From Nocardia beijingensis NBRC 16342 (GTDB lineage Bacteria > Actinomycetota > Actinomycetes > Mycobacteriales > Mycobacteriaceae): DNA of 64,000 nucleotides. The position numbers and the translations under genes are program-made. The notes under the pieces are model-generated. The model saw only the letters and a list, made by a program, of their open reading frames with translations. It had not been told where the DNA came from and made no database searches. Location: contig NZ_BDBC01000054.1 in the NCBI RefSeq assembly GCF_001612785.1, forward strand, positions 58,899-122,898, given 5' to 3'. Shown here piece by piece: positions 26,719 through 35,284 of the stretch; the first letter of the stretch is position 1, and every line of letters begins with the position of its first letter.

Positions 26719-27093
26719 TCAGTCGTGGTCGACCACGGCGCGGGCCCGGCCGCTGTTCGCATCGATCGTCACGTCGTGCTCGACCCCATCGGGAGTGGTG
26801 AGCTCCACTTCCCACACCGCGACCCCGCGGTCGGTGTCGAACTCGACGGACCCGACCCGTCCGCCGGGCACGGCCGCCAACGCCTTGTCGATGGCCTGCT
26901 GTCTGCTCATCCCGGGGTCGGCCATCAGCGACCGGTCCGCCGCGACCGACCGGAACGCGACGGTGTGATCGTCCGGACCGCCGGTGGCGACCGCGGCCAG
27001 GACCGCGCTCAGACCGACGACGGCGGCCGCGACGGCCGTGCCGACGAGGAGCCAGCGCAGACCGGCGTAGGCGCGGCGGAATACGGTTGTCAT
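26719..27093 (-). CDS. membrane-anchored PepSY domain protein
   Basis: A 124-residue protein with one N-terminal membrane helix (residues about 12-37) and an extracytoplasmic PepSY domain (about 60-120, with M-S-R-Q-Q-A-I-D-K-A-L and the T-I-D-A-N-S-G-R motif). Small PepSY proteins next to two-component genes often act as envelope chaperones, inhibitors or target genes of the system. It is divergent from the response regulator and shares its 115-base control region, which contains repeated CTGAAG elements. GGAGG precedes the ATG. Confidence 0.88.
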   Translation of the reverse strand: MTTVFRRAYAGLRWLLVGTAVAAAVVGLSAVLAAVATGGPDDHTVAFRSVAADRSLMADPGMSRQQAIDKALAAVPGGRVGSVEFDTDRGVAVWEVELTTPDGVEHDVTIDANSGRARAVVDHD

Positions 27094-27148
27094 GGGAAAC
27101 CTCCTGCGGGAGTGTGCATCTCGACTGCGTCCACTGTGGCGATCGGAA

Positions 27149-27187
27149 CTGAAGGCGAGCTGAAGTCACCTGAAGACGGTTTCAGGA
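27149..27187. promoter_or_regulatory. CTGAAG direct repeats, candidate response-regulator operator
   Basis: Three copies of CTGAAG start at 27149, 27160 and 27170, i.e. at 11- and 10-base spacing, one per helical turn; an inverted copy (CCTGAAA on the minus strand) lies at 27181-27187. OmpR-family regulators bind such helically phased direct repeats, and the site lies between the divergent PepSY and response-regulator genes. Confidence 0.6.
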
Positions 27188-27208
27188 TTCGTCTGCCACG
27201 CTGTGGGG

Positions 27209-27886
27209 ATGCGTCTGCTGATCGTCGAAGACGAGAAACGTCTGGCCCGCACATTGGCAAAAGGCTTGTCGGCGGAGGGATTCGCCGTGGATGTGGTGCA
27301 CGACGGCGCCGAGGGCCTGCATCTGGCGACGACCACCGATTACGACTTGATCATCCTCGACATCATGCTGCCCGGCATGAACGGCTACCGCGTCTGCGCC
27401 GCGCTGCGGGCCGGTGGTCACGAGACACCCGTGCTCATGCTGACCGCGAAAGACGGCGAATACGACGAGGCCGAGGGACTGGACACCGGGGCGGACGACT
27501 ATCTCAGCAAGCCGTTCTCCTACCTCGTGCTGCTGGCCCGCATTCGGGCGCTGTTACGCCGCCGGACCCGTGGCGGCGCGCGCGTGCTGCGCGTCGGCGA
27601 CCTGATCGTGGATCCGGGCACCAGGACCTGCCGCCGCGGCGCGCAGGACGTGACACTGACCGCCAAGGAGTTCGCCGTGCTCGAGCACCTGGCCGTCCGC
27701 GCCGGGGAGGTGGTGTCGAAAGCCGATATCCTGCAACACGTCTGGGATTTCGCCTATGACGGCGATCCGAACATCGTCGAGGTCTACATCAGCACGTTGC
27801 GCCGCAAGATCGACGCGCCGTTCGGGCGGCGAACGATCACCACCGTGCGCGGCGCGGGCTACCGGCTGGCGGCCGATCGTGCCTGA
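27209..27886 (+). CDS. OmpR-family response regulator
   Basis: A 225-residue regulator with a receiver domain (acidic pocket E-D-E near residue 10, phospho-acceptor Asp in L-I-I-L-D-I-M-L-P-G-M-N near residue 51, Lys in Y-L-S-K-P-F) and an OmpR-type winged helix (residues about 130-222, ending T-V-R-G-A-G-Y-R-L). The ATG at 27209 begins at the conserved M-R-L-L-I-V-E-D. It overlaps the histidine kinase gene. Direct repeats upstream suggest autoregulation together with the PepSY gene. Confidence 0.95.
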   Translation: MRLLIVEDEKRLARTLAKGLSAEGFAVDVVHDGAEGLHLATTTDYDLIILDIMLPGMNGYRVCAALRAGGHETPVLMLTAKDGEYDEAEGLDTGADDYLSKPFSYLVLLARIRALLRRRTRGGARVLRVGDLIVDPGTRTCRRGAQDVTLTAKEFAVLEHLAVRAGEVVSKADILQHVWDFAYDGDPNIVEVYISTLRRKIDAPFGRRTITTVRGAGYRLAADRA

Positions 27887-29348
27887 GCGCGGCCGGGCCT
27901 GGTGGCGCTCGGTCCGCGCGCGCACCACGGTCGCGGCGACGGTCGTGGTCGCGGTGGCGCTCACCGCGGCCGGGTTCGCGGTGCTGGCCGTGCTGCGGCA
28001 CAACCTGGTGCACAGTGCCGAAGTGCAGGCGGAGACCACCGCGCGCGACGTGGCCGCTCAGCTCGCGACGGGCACGGACCCGGCGCGTTTGCGGCTACCT
28101 GACGCGGAAAGCGGTCCGGTGCAAGTCGTTTCGCTCGACCGCCGCGTGCTCGCGGCCGACGACGACCTCACGGGCAAACCGCCGATGGCCGACTTCGGCC
28201 CGTATGCCAAGGCGTCCGAGGACGACGATGACGATGACGACGAGCGAGAAGACGACGAAGACGAGGCGGAAGACGACGAAAGCCCCTCGCAGTCAACGGA
28301 TCCCACGACGGCCGACGCCGAGTTCGGTGACGTGCTTCTGACGGTGGACGACGAGGACGGACCGCATCCGTTCCGGGTCGCCGCCCTCCCGGCGACCGTC
28401 CGGGGCGGACAGCCCGTCACCGTCTACGCGGGCTCCTCGCTGGAGACCGCCGACAGCGCGGTGGCGGACGCGCGGCAGGCCATGCTGATCGGGCTGCCCC
28501 CGCTGCTCGTCGTGGTCGCCATGGTGACCTGGCTGGTCACCCGGCGCGCCCTGCGGCCGGTGGAGGCGATCCGCAGACAGCTCGCCGAGATCGTGGACGG
28601 CGATCTCTCCCGCCGCGTGCCGGAACCGGGCTCCCGCGACGAGATCGGCAGGCTGGCGAGCACCACCAACGCCACCCTCGCCGCGCTGGAGGAGTCCACC
28701 GAGCGCCAGCGCCGGTTCATCGCCGACGCCGCACACGAGTTGCGCAGCCCCATCGCGAGCCTGCGCACCCAGCTCGAGGTGGCCCAGGCCCACCCGGAAC
28801 TGCTGGAACTGGACGGACTGATCGGCGACACCATCCGGCTCGAGCATCTCGCGGCCGATCTCTTGCTGCTGGCCCGGCTCGACGCGGGTGAGCAACCGCG
28901 CGCGGACCGCGTAGACCTGACCGCCTTGGTCCGCGAAGAGCTGGAGCACCGCGTCCGGGACCGGGTCGGCGTGCGGATCGAGACACCGGAACAGCCCGTC
29001 GCGGTCACCGGTAGCCGTACCCAGCTCGCCCGCGTACTGGGCAACCTGGTCGACAACGCGCAGCGGCATGCCGCGAGCATCGTCCGCGTCGCCGTCGACC
29101 GCGACGCCGACGGACGGGTGGTGCTGTCGGTGACCGACAACGGACCGGGTGTGCCGCCCGCCGACCGCGACCGGATCTTCCAGCGATTCGTCCGCCTGGA
29201 CGACGCGCGCAGCCGTGACGAAGGCGGCGCTGGCCTCGGCCTGGCCATCGTCCGCGACGTGGTGCAACGCCACGGAGGCACCATTCACGTCGCCGACGGC
29301 GCGCCCGGAGCCCGTTTCGTGGTCACGCTGCCCGCAGCCGGTACATAG
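27879..29348 (+). CDS. sensor histidine kinase with acidic extracytoplasmic loop
   Basis: A 489-residue kinase starting at a GTG that overlaps the regulator stop by 8 bases. The order is: membrane helix 1 (about 15-38), an extracytoplasmic loop of about 165 residues, helix 2 (about 200-222), HAMP, HisKA with phospho-acceptor His in A-D-A-A-H-E-L-R-S-P, and HATPase with N-L-V-D-N-A-Q and G-x-G boxes. The sensor loop carries a long run of Asp and Glu at residues about 113-140. Such acidic runs bind cationic peptides or divalent metals in other sensors (PhoQ). The ligand here is unknown. Confidence 0.95.
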   Translation: MPERGRAWWRSVRARTTVAATVVVAVALTAAGFAVLAVLRHNLVHSAEVQAETTARDVAAQLATGTDPARLRLPDAESGPVQVVSLDRRVLAADDDLTGKPPMADFGPYAKASEDDDDDDDEREDDEDEAEDDESPSQSTDPTTADAEFGDVLLTVDDEDGPHPFRVAALPATVRGGQPVTVYAGSSLETADSAVADARQAMLIGLPPLLVVVAMVTWLVTRRALRPVEAIRRQLAEIVDGDLSRRVPEPGSRDEIGRLASTTNATLAALEESTERQRRFIADAAHELRSPIASLRTQLEVAQAHPELLELDGLIGDTIRLEHLAADLLLLARLDAGEQPRADRVDLTALVREELEHRVRDRVGVRIETPEQPVAVTGSRTQLARVLGNLVDNAQRHAASIVRVAVDRDADGRVVLSVTDNGPGVPPADRDRIFQRFVRLDDARSRDEGGAGLGLAIVRDVVQRHGGTIHVADGAPGARFVVTLPAAGT

Positions 29349-29401
29349 GAGTTCGCACGCAGACCGGGCGGCGATAGCGCGATTCGGCACCCAACCGTCG
29401 C

Positions 29402-30304
29402 TCAACTGGCGAGCGCGCTACGCAGACTCTCGATGACGACCCGACGCGCGGCACGCCCTTCCGGGGTCGGGGTCAGCGGATAGACATGGGGCAGGCCGGG
29501 CGCCTCGTGGTAGTCCACCACGACCCCGGCGCCGCGCGCCGCCTCGACCAGCAGGAGGGTGTCCGGCCACAGGATGTCGTCGGTGCCGCAGAAGACCGTC
29601 AGCGGGCCGAGGCCGCCCGGGTCGGCGGCCAGTGGGCTGACGCGCGGGTCGGCGAGCTCGAGATCGCCGCGCCAGTGGTCGATGAACACCCGCGATCCCG
29701 CGACGCCCAGCCACGGGTCACGCGGCTGCACGACCTCGATTTCCGGATTGGTCAGCGACAGATCGAGCGCGGGTGCGATGAGCACCGTGCCGGGCAGCCG
29801 CACGTCGTGCTCGTCCCGCAGGATCACCGCGGCCGACAGCGCGATCTGCCCACCGGCGGAATCCCCTGCTAGGCAGACATTTCCGTAGGTCTCTCGGTGG
29901 GCGAGCACCAGTTCCGCGAAGCCCGCGACGACCTGCCCTGCCGTCCCGAACGGAATCAGCGGGTAGATCGGCACCGTCACGGCCGCACCGGCTTCCGCGG
30001 CGACCGCCGCGCAGAGCGCCCAGTGCTGCGGCGCGATCTCGTGCACCCAGCCGCCGCCGTGCGCGTACACGACGCTTCCCCGCGGCGCGCGCCCGCGCGG
30101 CGTGAGGGTGTAGACCGGCCAGCCGTCCCGGCGTTCCACCGCCATGTCCACATCCGCGCGCAGCCGCCGCGGCGGACCGTAGTTGCGAGGCCGCACGCTC
30201 CGATCGAGGACCCGCCTGCGCGCCGCGTCGGCATCGATGAACACGCGATTGGCCCGGGTCGCCTTCAAGTACCCGCGCACGACCTGGTTGGCCAGACTCG
30301 GCAT
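29402..30304 (-). CDS. alpha/beta hydrolase (HSL/LipY-like esterase)
   Basis: A 300-residue hydrolase of the hormone-sensitive-lipase class, with the oxyanion motif H-G-G-G near residue 84, the nucleophile elbow G-D-S-A-G-G near 151, Asp in F-C-G-T-D-D and a C-terminal His in L-P-H-V-Y. No signal peptide is seen. The ATG at 30304 has GGAGGA at the right distance; the GTG two codons upstream abuts the ribosome-binding site. It probably hydrolyses short acyl esters; the substrate is unknown. Confidence 0.92.
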   Translation of the reverse strand: MPSLANQVVRGYLKATRANRVFIDADAARRRVLDRSVRPRNYGPPRRLRADVDMAVERRDGWPVYTLTPRGRAPRGSVVYAHGGGWVHEIAPQHWALCAAVAAEAGAAVTVPIYPLIPFGTAGQVVAGFAELVLAHRETYGNVCLAGDSAGGQIALSAAVILRDEHDVRLPGTVLIAPALDLSLTNPEIEVVQPRDPWLGVAGSRVFIDHWRGDLELADPRVSPLAADPGGLGPLTVFCGTDDILWPDTLLLVEAARGAGVVVDYHEAPGLPHVYPLTPTPEGRAARRVVIESLRSALAS

Positions 30305-30420
30305 CGCCACTCCTCCACTCCGGGCGACCGGCGGACGACGGGTCCGTCATCACCTCGGGAGGCGATTGTGCCGCAACCCGGGCCGACGCCGGCTGTCGGC
30401 CCGAGCCGGAACTCGTGTGA

Positions 30421-31566
30421 TCAGGCGAGCTTGAGGCTGCGCCCGATGATCTCCTTCATGATCTCGGTGGTGCCGCCGTAGATGGTCTGGATGCGGGCGT
30501 CCATGTAGGCCTTGGCGATCGGGTATTCCTTCATGTAGCCGTAGCCGCCGTGCAGTTGCAGGCAGCGGTTGATCAGGTCGAGCTGCTCCTCGGTGCTCCA
30601 CCACTTGGCCATCGCCGCGTCCTCCGCGGTCAGCTTGCTCTCGTTGAGCAGTTCGATGAACTTGTCCACCATCAGGCGCACCGCGGTGGTCTTGGTGGCC
30701 AGTTCGGCGAGCACGAAGCGGGTGTTCTGCAGCGCGCCGATCGGCTTGCCGAACGCCTTGCGGTCGCGGACGTACTGCACGGTCATGTCCAGGCAGGACT
30801 CCATGGCCGCCGCCGCCATGACGGCGATCGACAGGCGTTCCTGCGGCAGGTTCTGCATGAGGTGGATGAAGCCCATCCCCTCGGTGCCGAGCAGGTTCTT
30901 GCCGGGCACGCGCACGTCGGTGAAGCTCAGCTCGGCGGTGTCCTGGGCCTTGAGGCCGAGCTTGTCCAGGTTGCGGCCGCGCTCGAAACCGGGCATGCCG
31001 CGCTCGACCACGAACAGGCTGAAGCCCATCGCCCCCTTCTCCGGGTCGGTCTGCGCGACCACGATCACGATGTCGGAGTTGATGCCGTTGGTGATGAAGG
31101 TCTTGGCGCCGTTGAGGATCCAGTCGTCCCCGTCGCGCACCGCGCGGGTCTTGATGCCCTGCAGGTCCGAACCGGTGCCCGGCTCGGTCATCGCGATCGC
31201 GGTGATGATCTCGCCCGCGCAGAAGCCGGGCAACCAGCGCTGCTTCTGCTCGTCGTTGGCCAGCTCGAGCAGATAAGGCGCGATCACATCGTTGTGCAGC
31301 GAGAAGCCGAGACCGGAGTACTGGCCGCGCACGCACTCCTCCGAGACGATGGCGTTGTAGCGGAAGTCCTTCACCCCGCCGCCGCCGTACTGCTCCGGCA
31401 TGGCCATGCCGAGGAAGCCCTGCTTGCCCGCCTCGAGCCAGACCTCCCGGTCGACGATGCCCTGCTCCTCCCACTTCGCGTGATTCGGCGCGACGTGCTG
31501 ATCGAGAAACTTGCGGAACGACTCCCGGAACAGTTCGTGCTCGGGTTCGAACAGTGTGCGTTCCAC
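30421..31566 (-). CDS. acyl-CoA dehydrogenase
   Basis: A 381-residue FAD-dependent acyl-CoA dehydrogenase with the family signatures A-M-T-E-P-G-T-G-S-D (flavin/substrate loop) and the C-terminal L-H-G-G-Y-G-Y and I-Y-G-G-T-T-E-I segments. It resembles the FadE20-type gene that precedes hflX in M. tuberculosis (Rv2724c), which supports orthology by position. It catalyses the first step of beta-oxidation or of branched-chain acyl-CoA breakdown; the substrate is unassigned. Confidence 0.94.
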   Translation of the reverse strand: MERTLFEPEHELFRESFRKFLDQHVAPNHAKWEEQGIVDREVWLEAGKQGFLGMAMPEQYGGGGVKDFRYNAIVSEECVRGQYSGLGFSLHNDVIAPYLLELANDEQKQRWLPGFCAGEIITAIAMTEPGTGSDLQGIKTRAVRDGDDWILNGAKTFITNGINSDIVIVVAQTDPEKGAMGFSLFVVERGMPGFERGRNLDKLGLKAQDTAELSFTDVRVPGKNLLGTEGMGFIHLMQNLPQERLSIAVMAAAAMESCLDMTVQYVRDRKAFGKPIGALQNTRFVLAELATKTTAVRLMVDKFIELLNESKLTAEDAAMAKWWSTEEQLDLINRCLQLHGGYGYMKEYPIAKAYMDARIQTIYGGTTEIMKEIIGRSLKLA

Positions 31567-31905
31567 GCCAACCTCCTAGTGACCACACCGGCCGGTCCAC
31601 ACCGACCAGTCGTTGCCCCATACCGTACCCGGAGCGAGAATCCCTGTTCACTTCTGGGGCCGGAACCATGGTCTCACCAGGAGCGGCGGAACGCCTACAG
31701 ATCAGCGGACGAGATTTCCGGCAAACGCGGCGGAACCTCCGAGGCAGCACGACACCGCACGCGGCAGGCGGCGCGCGGTGGGTCCGCGGCGCCGCCGGTT
31801 GGAACCGAGGTTCGCCGAACCCGGCAGCCCGTCAGCGCGCCGGACACCGCGAGTAGTTCACAAATTGCGTTGAACCCTCGTGCGGCGCTCGGGTACCAAG
31901 AGCGG
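31567..31905. promoter_or_regulatory. divergent control region between acyl-CoA dehydrogenase and GNAT genes
   Basis: 339 bases without a supported gene. Just upstream of the dehydrogenase gene is a direct repeat CCACACCGGCC / CCACACCGACC (31583-31593 and 31597-31607), spaced 14 bases start to start, a possible operator. Nothing else was recognised. Confidence 0.4.
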
Positions 31906-32376
31906 ATGAGTCCTTCAGCCGTCGCCGAGCCCACCGTGGATCTGCGCAGGATCACCGCGGAGACCGTGTACGAGGTGTGCAAACTCAGCGAGACGCTGTC
32001 GCCGGAGCAGCGCATGATGGTGGCCGACAACGGCATATCGATCGCCGAAGCGCACTTCTGTGATGCCGCTTGGTTTCGCGGTATCTACGTCGGCGCCGAG
32101 CCGGTCGGCTTCCTCATGCTCGACCTGGGCATGGACCCCGACGAACCGGGTGTATCCCTGTGGCGCTTCATGATCGCCGGACCGCACCAGGGCAAAGGGT
32201 ATGGCCGCCGTGCGATCGATAGCCTGGTGGCACACCTGAAGCGGCGCGGTACCAACGCGCTCTACACCAGTTACGGCCGCGGGCCGGGCAGCCCGGAAGG
32301 CTTTTATCGCTCGCTGGGCTTCGAACCCACGGGAGAACTCGTCGACGGCGAAACAGAGGCCGTCCTGCGCTGGTGA
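31906..32376 (+). CDS. GNAT family N-acetyltransferase
   Basis: A 156-residue acetyltransferase with the acetyl-CoA loop H-Q-G-K-G-Y-G-R-R-A-I (R/Q-x-x-G-x-G/A pattern) near residue 90 and a substrate-side strand W-R-F-M-I-A. The arrangement resembles spermine/spermidine acetyltransferases. The ATG at 31906 is the first in frame near the conserved region; its ribosome-binding site is weak. The substrate is unknown. Confidence 0.88.
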   Translation: MSPSAVAEPTVDLRRITAETVYEVCKLSETLSPEQRMMVADNGISIAEAHFCDAAWFRGIYVGAEPVGFLMLDLGMDPDEPGVSLWRFMIAGPHQGKGYGRRAIDSLVAHLKRRGTNALYTSYGRGPGSPEGFYRSLGFEPTGELVDGETEAVLRW

Positions 32377-32433
32377 GCGAGATTCCGGCGCCGCGTCGGA
32401 TCGCCGACCGGCCGCTGCTCACCGAGCCGGGTG

Positions 32434-33330
32434 TCAGCGTTTCAGCCAGCCGCGCAACCGGCCCACCAGGGTGCGGCCTTCGTCGCGCTCCCGTTCGGCG
32501 AAGAGGAAGTTCATCTCCTCCTCCAGCGCTTTGCGCACCACGTCGCGGAATTCCAAGGTGGCGGCGTGTATGTCGCCCGCATCGCGCCAGGGCGCCGGGT
32601 CGATGGGCGCGCCCGCGGAGAAGTAGAAGCGCTCCGGGCGTGGGATGACGGTGGGGCCGACGCCCCGGATCAGCGGCGGCGTGAGGTCGCGGCTGAGACC
32701 GAGCGCTTCCACGGTCCAGCGCAGCGGGCGCAGGAGCGGATGGTCGCCGTCGACCACGATGTCGTACGCGTCGTCGACGCCGATCATCGCGACCGGGACG
32801 ATGGGCGCGCCCGCCTCGATGGCCATGCGCGCGAAACCGCTGCGGCCTTCCCACTTCAGCAGGTACTTCTCGTTCTTGCGGCGGACCGCCTCCCGGCCGC
32901 CGCCGGGGAACACCATCACGGCCTCGCCGCGCCGGAGCAGGGACAGGCAGTTGGACCGCGTTCCGCGCACCGCGCCGTAGTGGTGCAGCAGGTGACGGAC
33001 GCCGGGCACGTTGATCAGCACGTTCTCCGCGAGACCGCGGATGAGACGGCCGCGGCGGCGCAGCACCTCGGGCAGCAGCAGCGGGGCGTCGATGCCGCCC
33101 AGCAGATTGTGGTTACCGACCAGCAGCACCGGGCCGTCGGCCGGGATGTTCTCCAGGCCATAGAAGCGCGGGCTGGTCCAGGCGCGCAGCGGCGCCAGCA
33201 CGGTGTCGATCACCCGCAGATCGGTGTCGGTCAGCGAAACCGACAGCGGCGCGCCATCGGTGAGCGCCGCATCTGCGCTGTTCGCGGCGCCGGAGCGCCG
33301 AGTGCCGGGATCGGAGCTGGCGTCCGACAT
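32434..33330 (-). CDS. lysophospholipid acyltransferase-like protein (PlsC superfamily)
   Basis: A 298-residue acyltransferase-fold protein. The acceptor motif reads N-H-N-L-L-G-G-I-D, so His and Asp are separated by six residues instead of the four in classical HX4D PlsC enzymes. F-P-G-G-G-R-E follows about 70 residues later. This pattern occurs in the PlsC-like branch related to plant phytyl-ester synthases. It could acylate lysophospholipid, diacylglycerol or alcohols. AGGAGG lies before the ATG; a longer in-frame reading is less likely. Confidence 0.87.
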   Translation of the reverse strand: MSDASSDPGTRRSGAANSADAALTDGAPLSVSLTDTDLRVIDTVLAPLRAWTSPRFYGLENIPADGPVLLVGNHNLLGGIDAPLLLPEVLRRRGRLIRGLAENVLINVPGVRHLLHHYGAVRGTRSNCLSLLRRGEAVMVFPGGGREAVRRKNEKYLLKWEGRSGFARMAIEAGAPIVPVAMIGVDDAYDIVVDGDHPLLRPLRWTVEALGLSRDLTPPLIRGVGPTVIPRPERFYFSAGAPIDPAPWRDAGDIHAATLEFRDVVRKALEEEMNFLFAERERDEGRTLVGRLRGWLKR

Positions 33331-33664
33331 GAACCCTCCTGATGTCGATCCGATGACGATAGCGCAACGAAATCGACTGCGTCGCACCGGATGTGCGCGT
33401 CGCCCCCGCGACACGCCCGATGGGGTCGATCGACCAGCTCATTCGCCGCTCCGGCAACCCCGTCGCGAAGGGCCGGGCTGCCGCGGCTCGGGCACGCGGA
33501 AGGCGATGAGCGCGGCCTTCGCTCGTGGCGACATGGTGCTGCCGACCCGGTCACCGCTCGTAGGGTGCTGCGCGTCCGGGTGGGGCGTGAACTCCGGGAT
33601 GGGATACCGCCGCCCCGAAGTCGAAGGCCTGAGGACACACCGAGCCCTCGCCGCTGTGCCTCGC
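33331..33664. other. gene-free spacer between hflX and acyltransferase genes
   Basis: 334 bases downstream of hflX and upstream of the acyltransferase gene on the minus strand. I see no conserved reading frame, repeat or convincing promoter. A 29-codon plus-strand frame near 33421 lacks support. Confidence 0.4.
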
Positions 33665-35221
33665 CTACTCCTGCGTATCGTCGGTCCCCGCGTGCGCGTA
33701 CTCCGACAGGGCGGCGGCGAGAGCGTGCGGGACGCGCGCGCGAACGCGGGTTCCGCCCTCCTCATGGTCCGAGCCCAGAATGCGGCCGTCGGCGTGGATG
33801 CGGGCGAGCAGGTCACCGCGCGTGTACGGCAACAGCACGCTGATCTCCACGTCCAAGCCGCCGAGCAGCTCGGCGAGCCGCTCGCGCAGCGCGTCGATGC
33901 CGTCGCCGCTGTGCGCGGAGACGAACGACGCGTCGGGCAACAGCGCACGCAGGTTGGTGAGCTCGGTCGGCCCCATGGCGTCGGTCTTGTTCACCACCAG
34001 CAGCTCGGGCGGGGCGGGCGTGCCGGATTCCTTGATCACATCGGTGATCACCTCGCGGACCGCCTTGATCTGCTCGGCGGGCAGCGCGTCGGAGCCGTCC
34101 ACCACGTGCAGCAGCAGGTCGGCGCCGGTCACCTCCTCCAAGGTGGAGCGGAACGCCTCGACCAGCTGGGTCGGCAGGTGCCGCACGAAGCCGACGGTGT
34201 CGGTGAAGACGACCTCGCGCCCGTCGTCCAGCTCGGCCCTGCGGGTGGTCGGATCGAGGGTGGCGAACAGCGCGTCCTGGACCAGCACGCCGGAGCCGGT
34301 GAGCTTGTTCATCAAGCTGGACTTCCCCGCGTTGGTGTAACCGACGATCGCGACGGAAGGAACGCCGCTGGAGGTGCGGCGCGCCCGCATGGTGTCGCGC
34401 GCGGTCTTCATCTCGCGGATATCCCGGCGCAGTTTGGCCATGCGCTCGCGGATGCGGCGGCGATCGGTCTCGATCTTGGTCTCACCGGGACCGCGCAAAC
34501 CGACGCCGCCGTTGCTGCCGGCGCGGCCACCGGCCTGCCGGGACATCGACTCACCCCAGCCGCGCAGCCGGGGCAGCATGTACTCCATCTGGGCCAGCGA
34601 GACCTGCGCCTTGCCCTCCCTGGAGGTGGCGTGCTGCGCGAAGATGTCCAGGATCAACGCGGTCCGGTCGACCACCTTGACCTTCACCACCTTCTCCAAG
34701 GCGGTCAGCTGGGCGGGGGTCAGCTCACCGTCGCAGATGACGGTGTCCGCGCCGGTCTCCAGCACCACCGAGCGCAGCTCCTCGGCCTTGCCGGAGCCGA
34801 TGTAGGTGGCCGGATCCGGCCGGTCGCGGCGCTGGATCAGCGCTTCGAGCACCTCGGAGCCCGCGGTCTCGGCGAGCGCGGCCAGCTCGGCCATGCTGGC
34901 CTCGGCCTGCGTGGCGGTTCCCGTGGTCCAGACCCCGACCAGCACGACGCGCTCCAGGCGCAGCTGCCGATACTCGACCTCGGTGATGTCGGTGAGCTCG
35001 GTGGACAGGCCCGCGACGCGGCGCAGCGAGCTGCGGTCCTCCAACTGGAGTTCACCCGTGGTGGGATCGGCCGACCAGCCCGAACGCCGCATCCGTGCCC
35101 GGTGCTCCGCGACGACGTCGCCGGTCACCGCGTCGTCGCCGGACTCCGCGTCGTCGACCGCATCGGCGGCGCGGTCGTTCGCGTCCGCCGGAGTGAATTC
35201 ATACGTCTCTGATTTCCTCAT
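33665..35221 (-). CDS. hflX: ribosome-associated GTPase HflX
   Basis: HflX binds and splits stalled 70S ribosomes. The 518-residue protein has an N-terminal acidic extension (about 60 residues), the HflX N-domain with T-Y-I-G-S-G-K, a coiled-coil, and the GTPase domain with G1 G-Y-T-N-A-G-K-S-S, G3 D-T-V-G-F and G4 N-K-T-D. The start at M-R-K-S gives the family form. It follows dapF in the same order as in M. tuberculosis. Confidence 0.96.
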   Translation of the reverse strand: MRKSETYEFTPADANDRAADAVDDAESGDDAVTGDVVAEHRARMRRSGWSADPTTGELQLEDRSSLRRVAGLSTELTDITEVEYRQLRLERVVLVGVWTTGTATQAEASMAELAALAETAGSEVLEALIQRRDRPDPATYIGSGKAEELRSVVLETGADTVICDGELTPAQLTALEKVVKVKVVDRTALILDIFAQHATSREGKAQVSLAQMEYMLPRLRGWGESMSRQAGGRAGSNGGVGLRGPGETKIETDRRRIRERMAKLRRDIREMKTARDTMRARRTSSGVPSVAIVGYTNAGKSSLMNKLTGSGVLVQDALFATLDPTTRRAELDDGREVVFTDTVGFVRHLPTQLVEAFRSTLEEVTGADLLLHVVDGSDALPAEQIKAVREVITDVIKESGTPAPPELLVVNKTDAMGPTELTNLRALLPDASFVSAHSGDGIDALRERLAELLGGLDVEISVLLPYTRGDLLARIHADGRILGSDHEEGGTRVRARVPHALAAALSEYAHAGTDDTQE

Positions 35222-35284
35222 ACACCATCCATGCTGCCACGACATCACCGCAGCACGCACCCGGTTATCCGGGGCGCGACACCG

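Noticed and set aside
33421..33510. Basic 29-codon plus-strand frame
   Set aside because: No ribosome-binding site, no conservation argument, and typical shadow composition.
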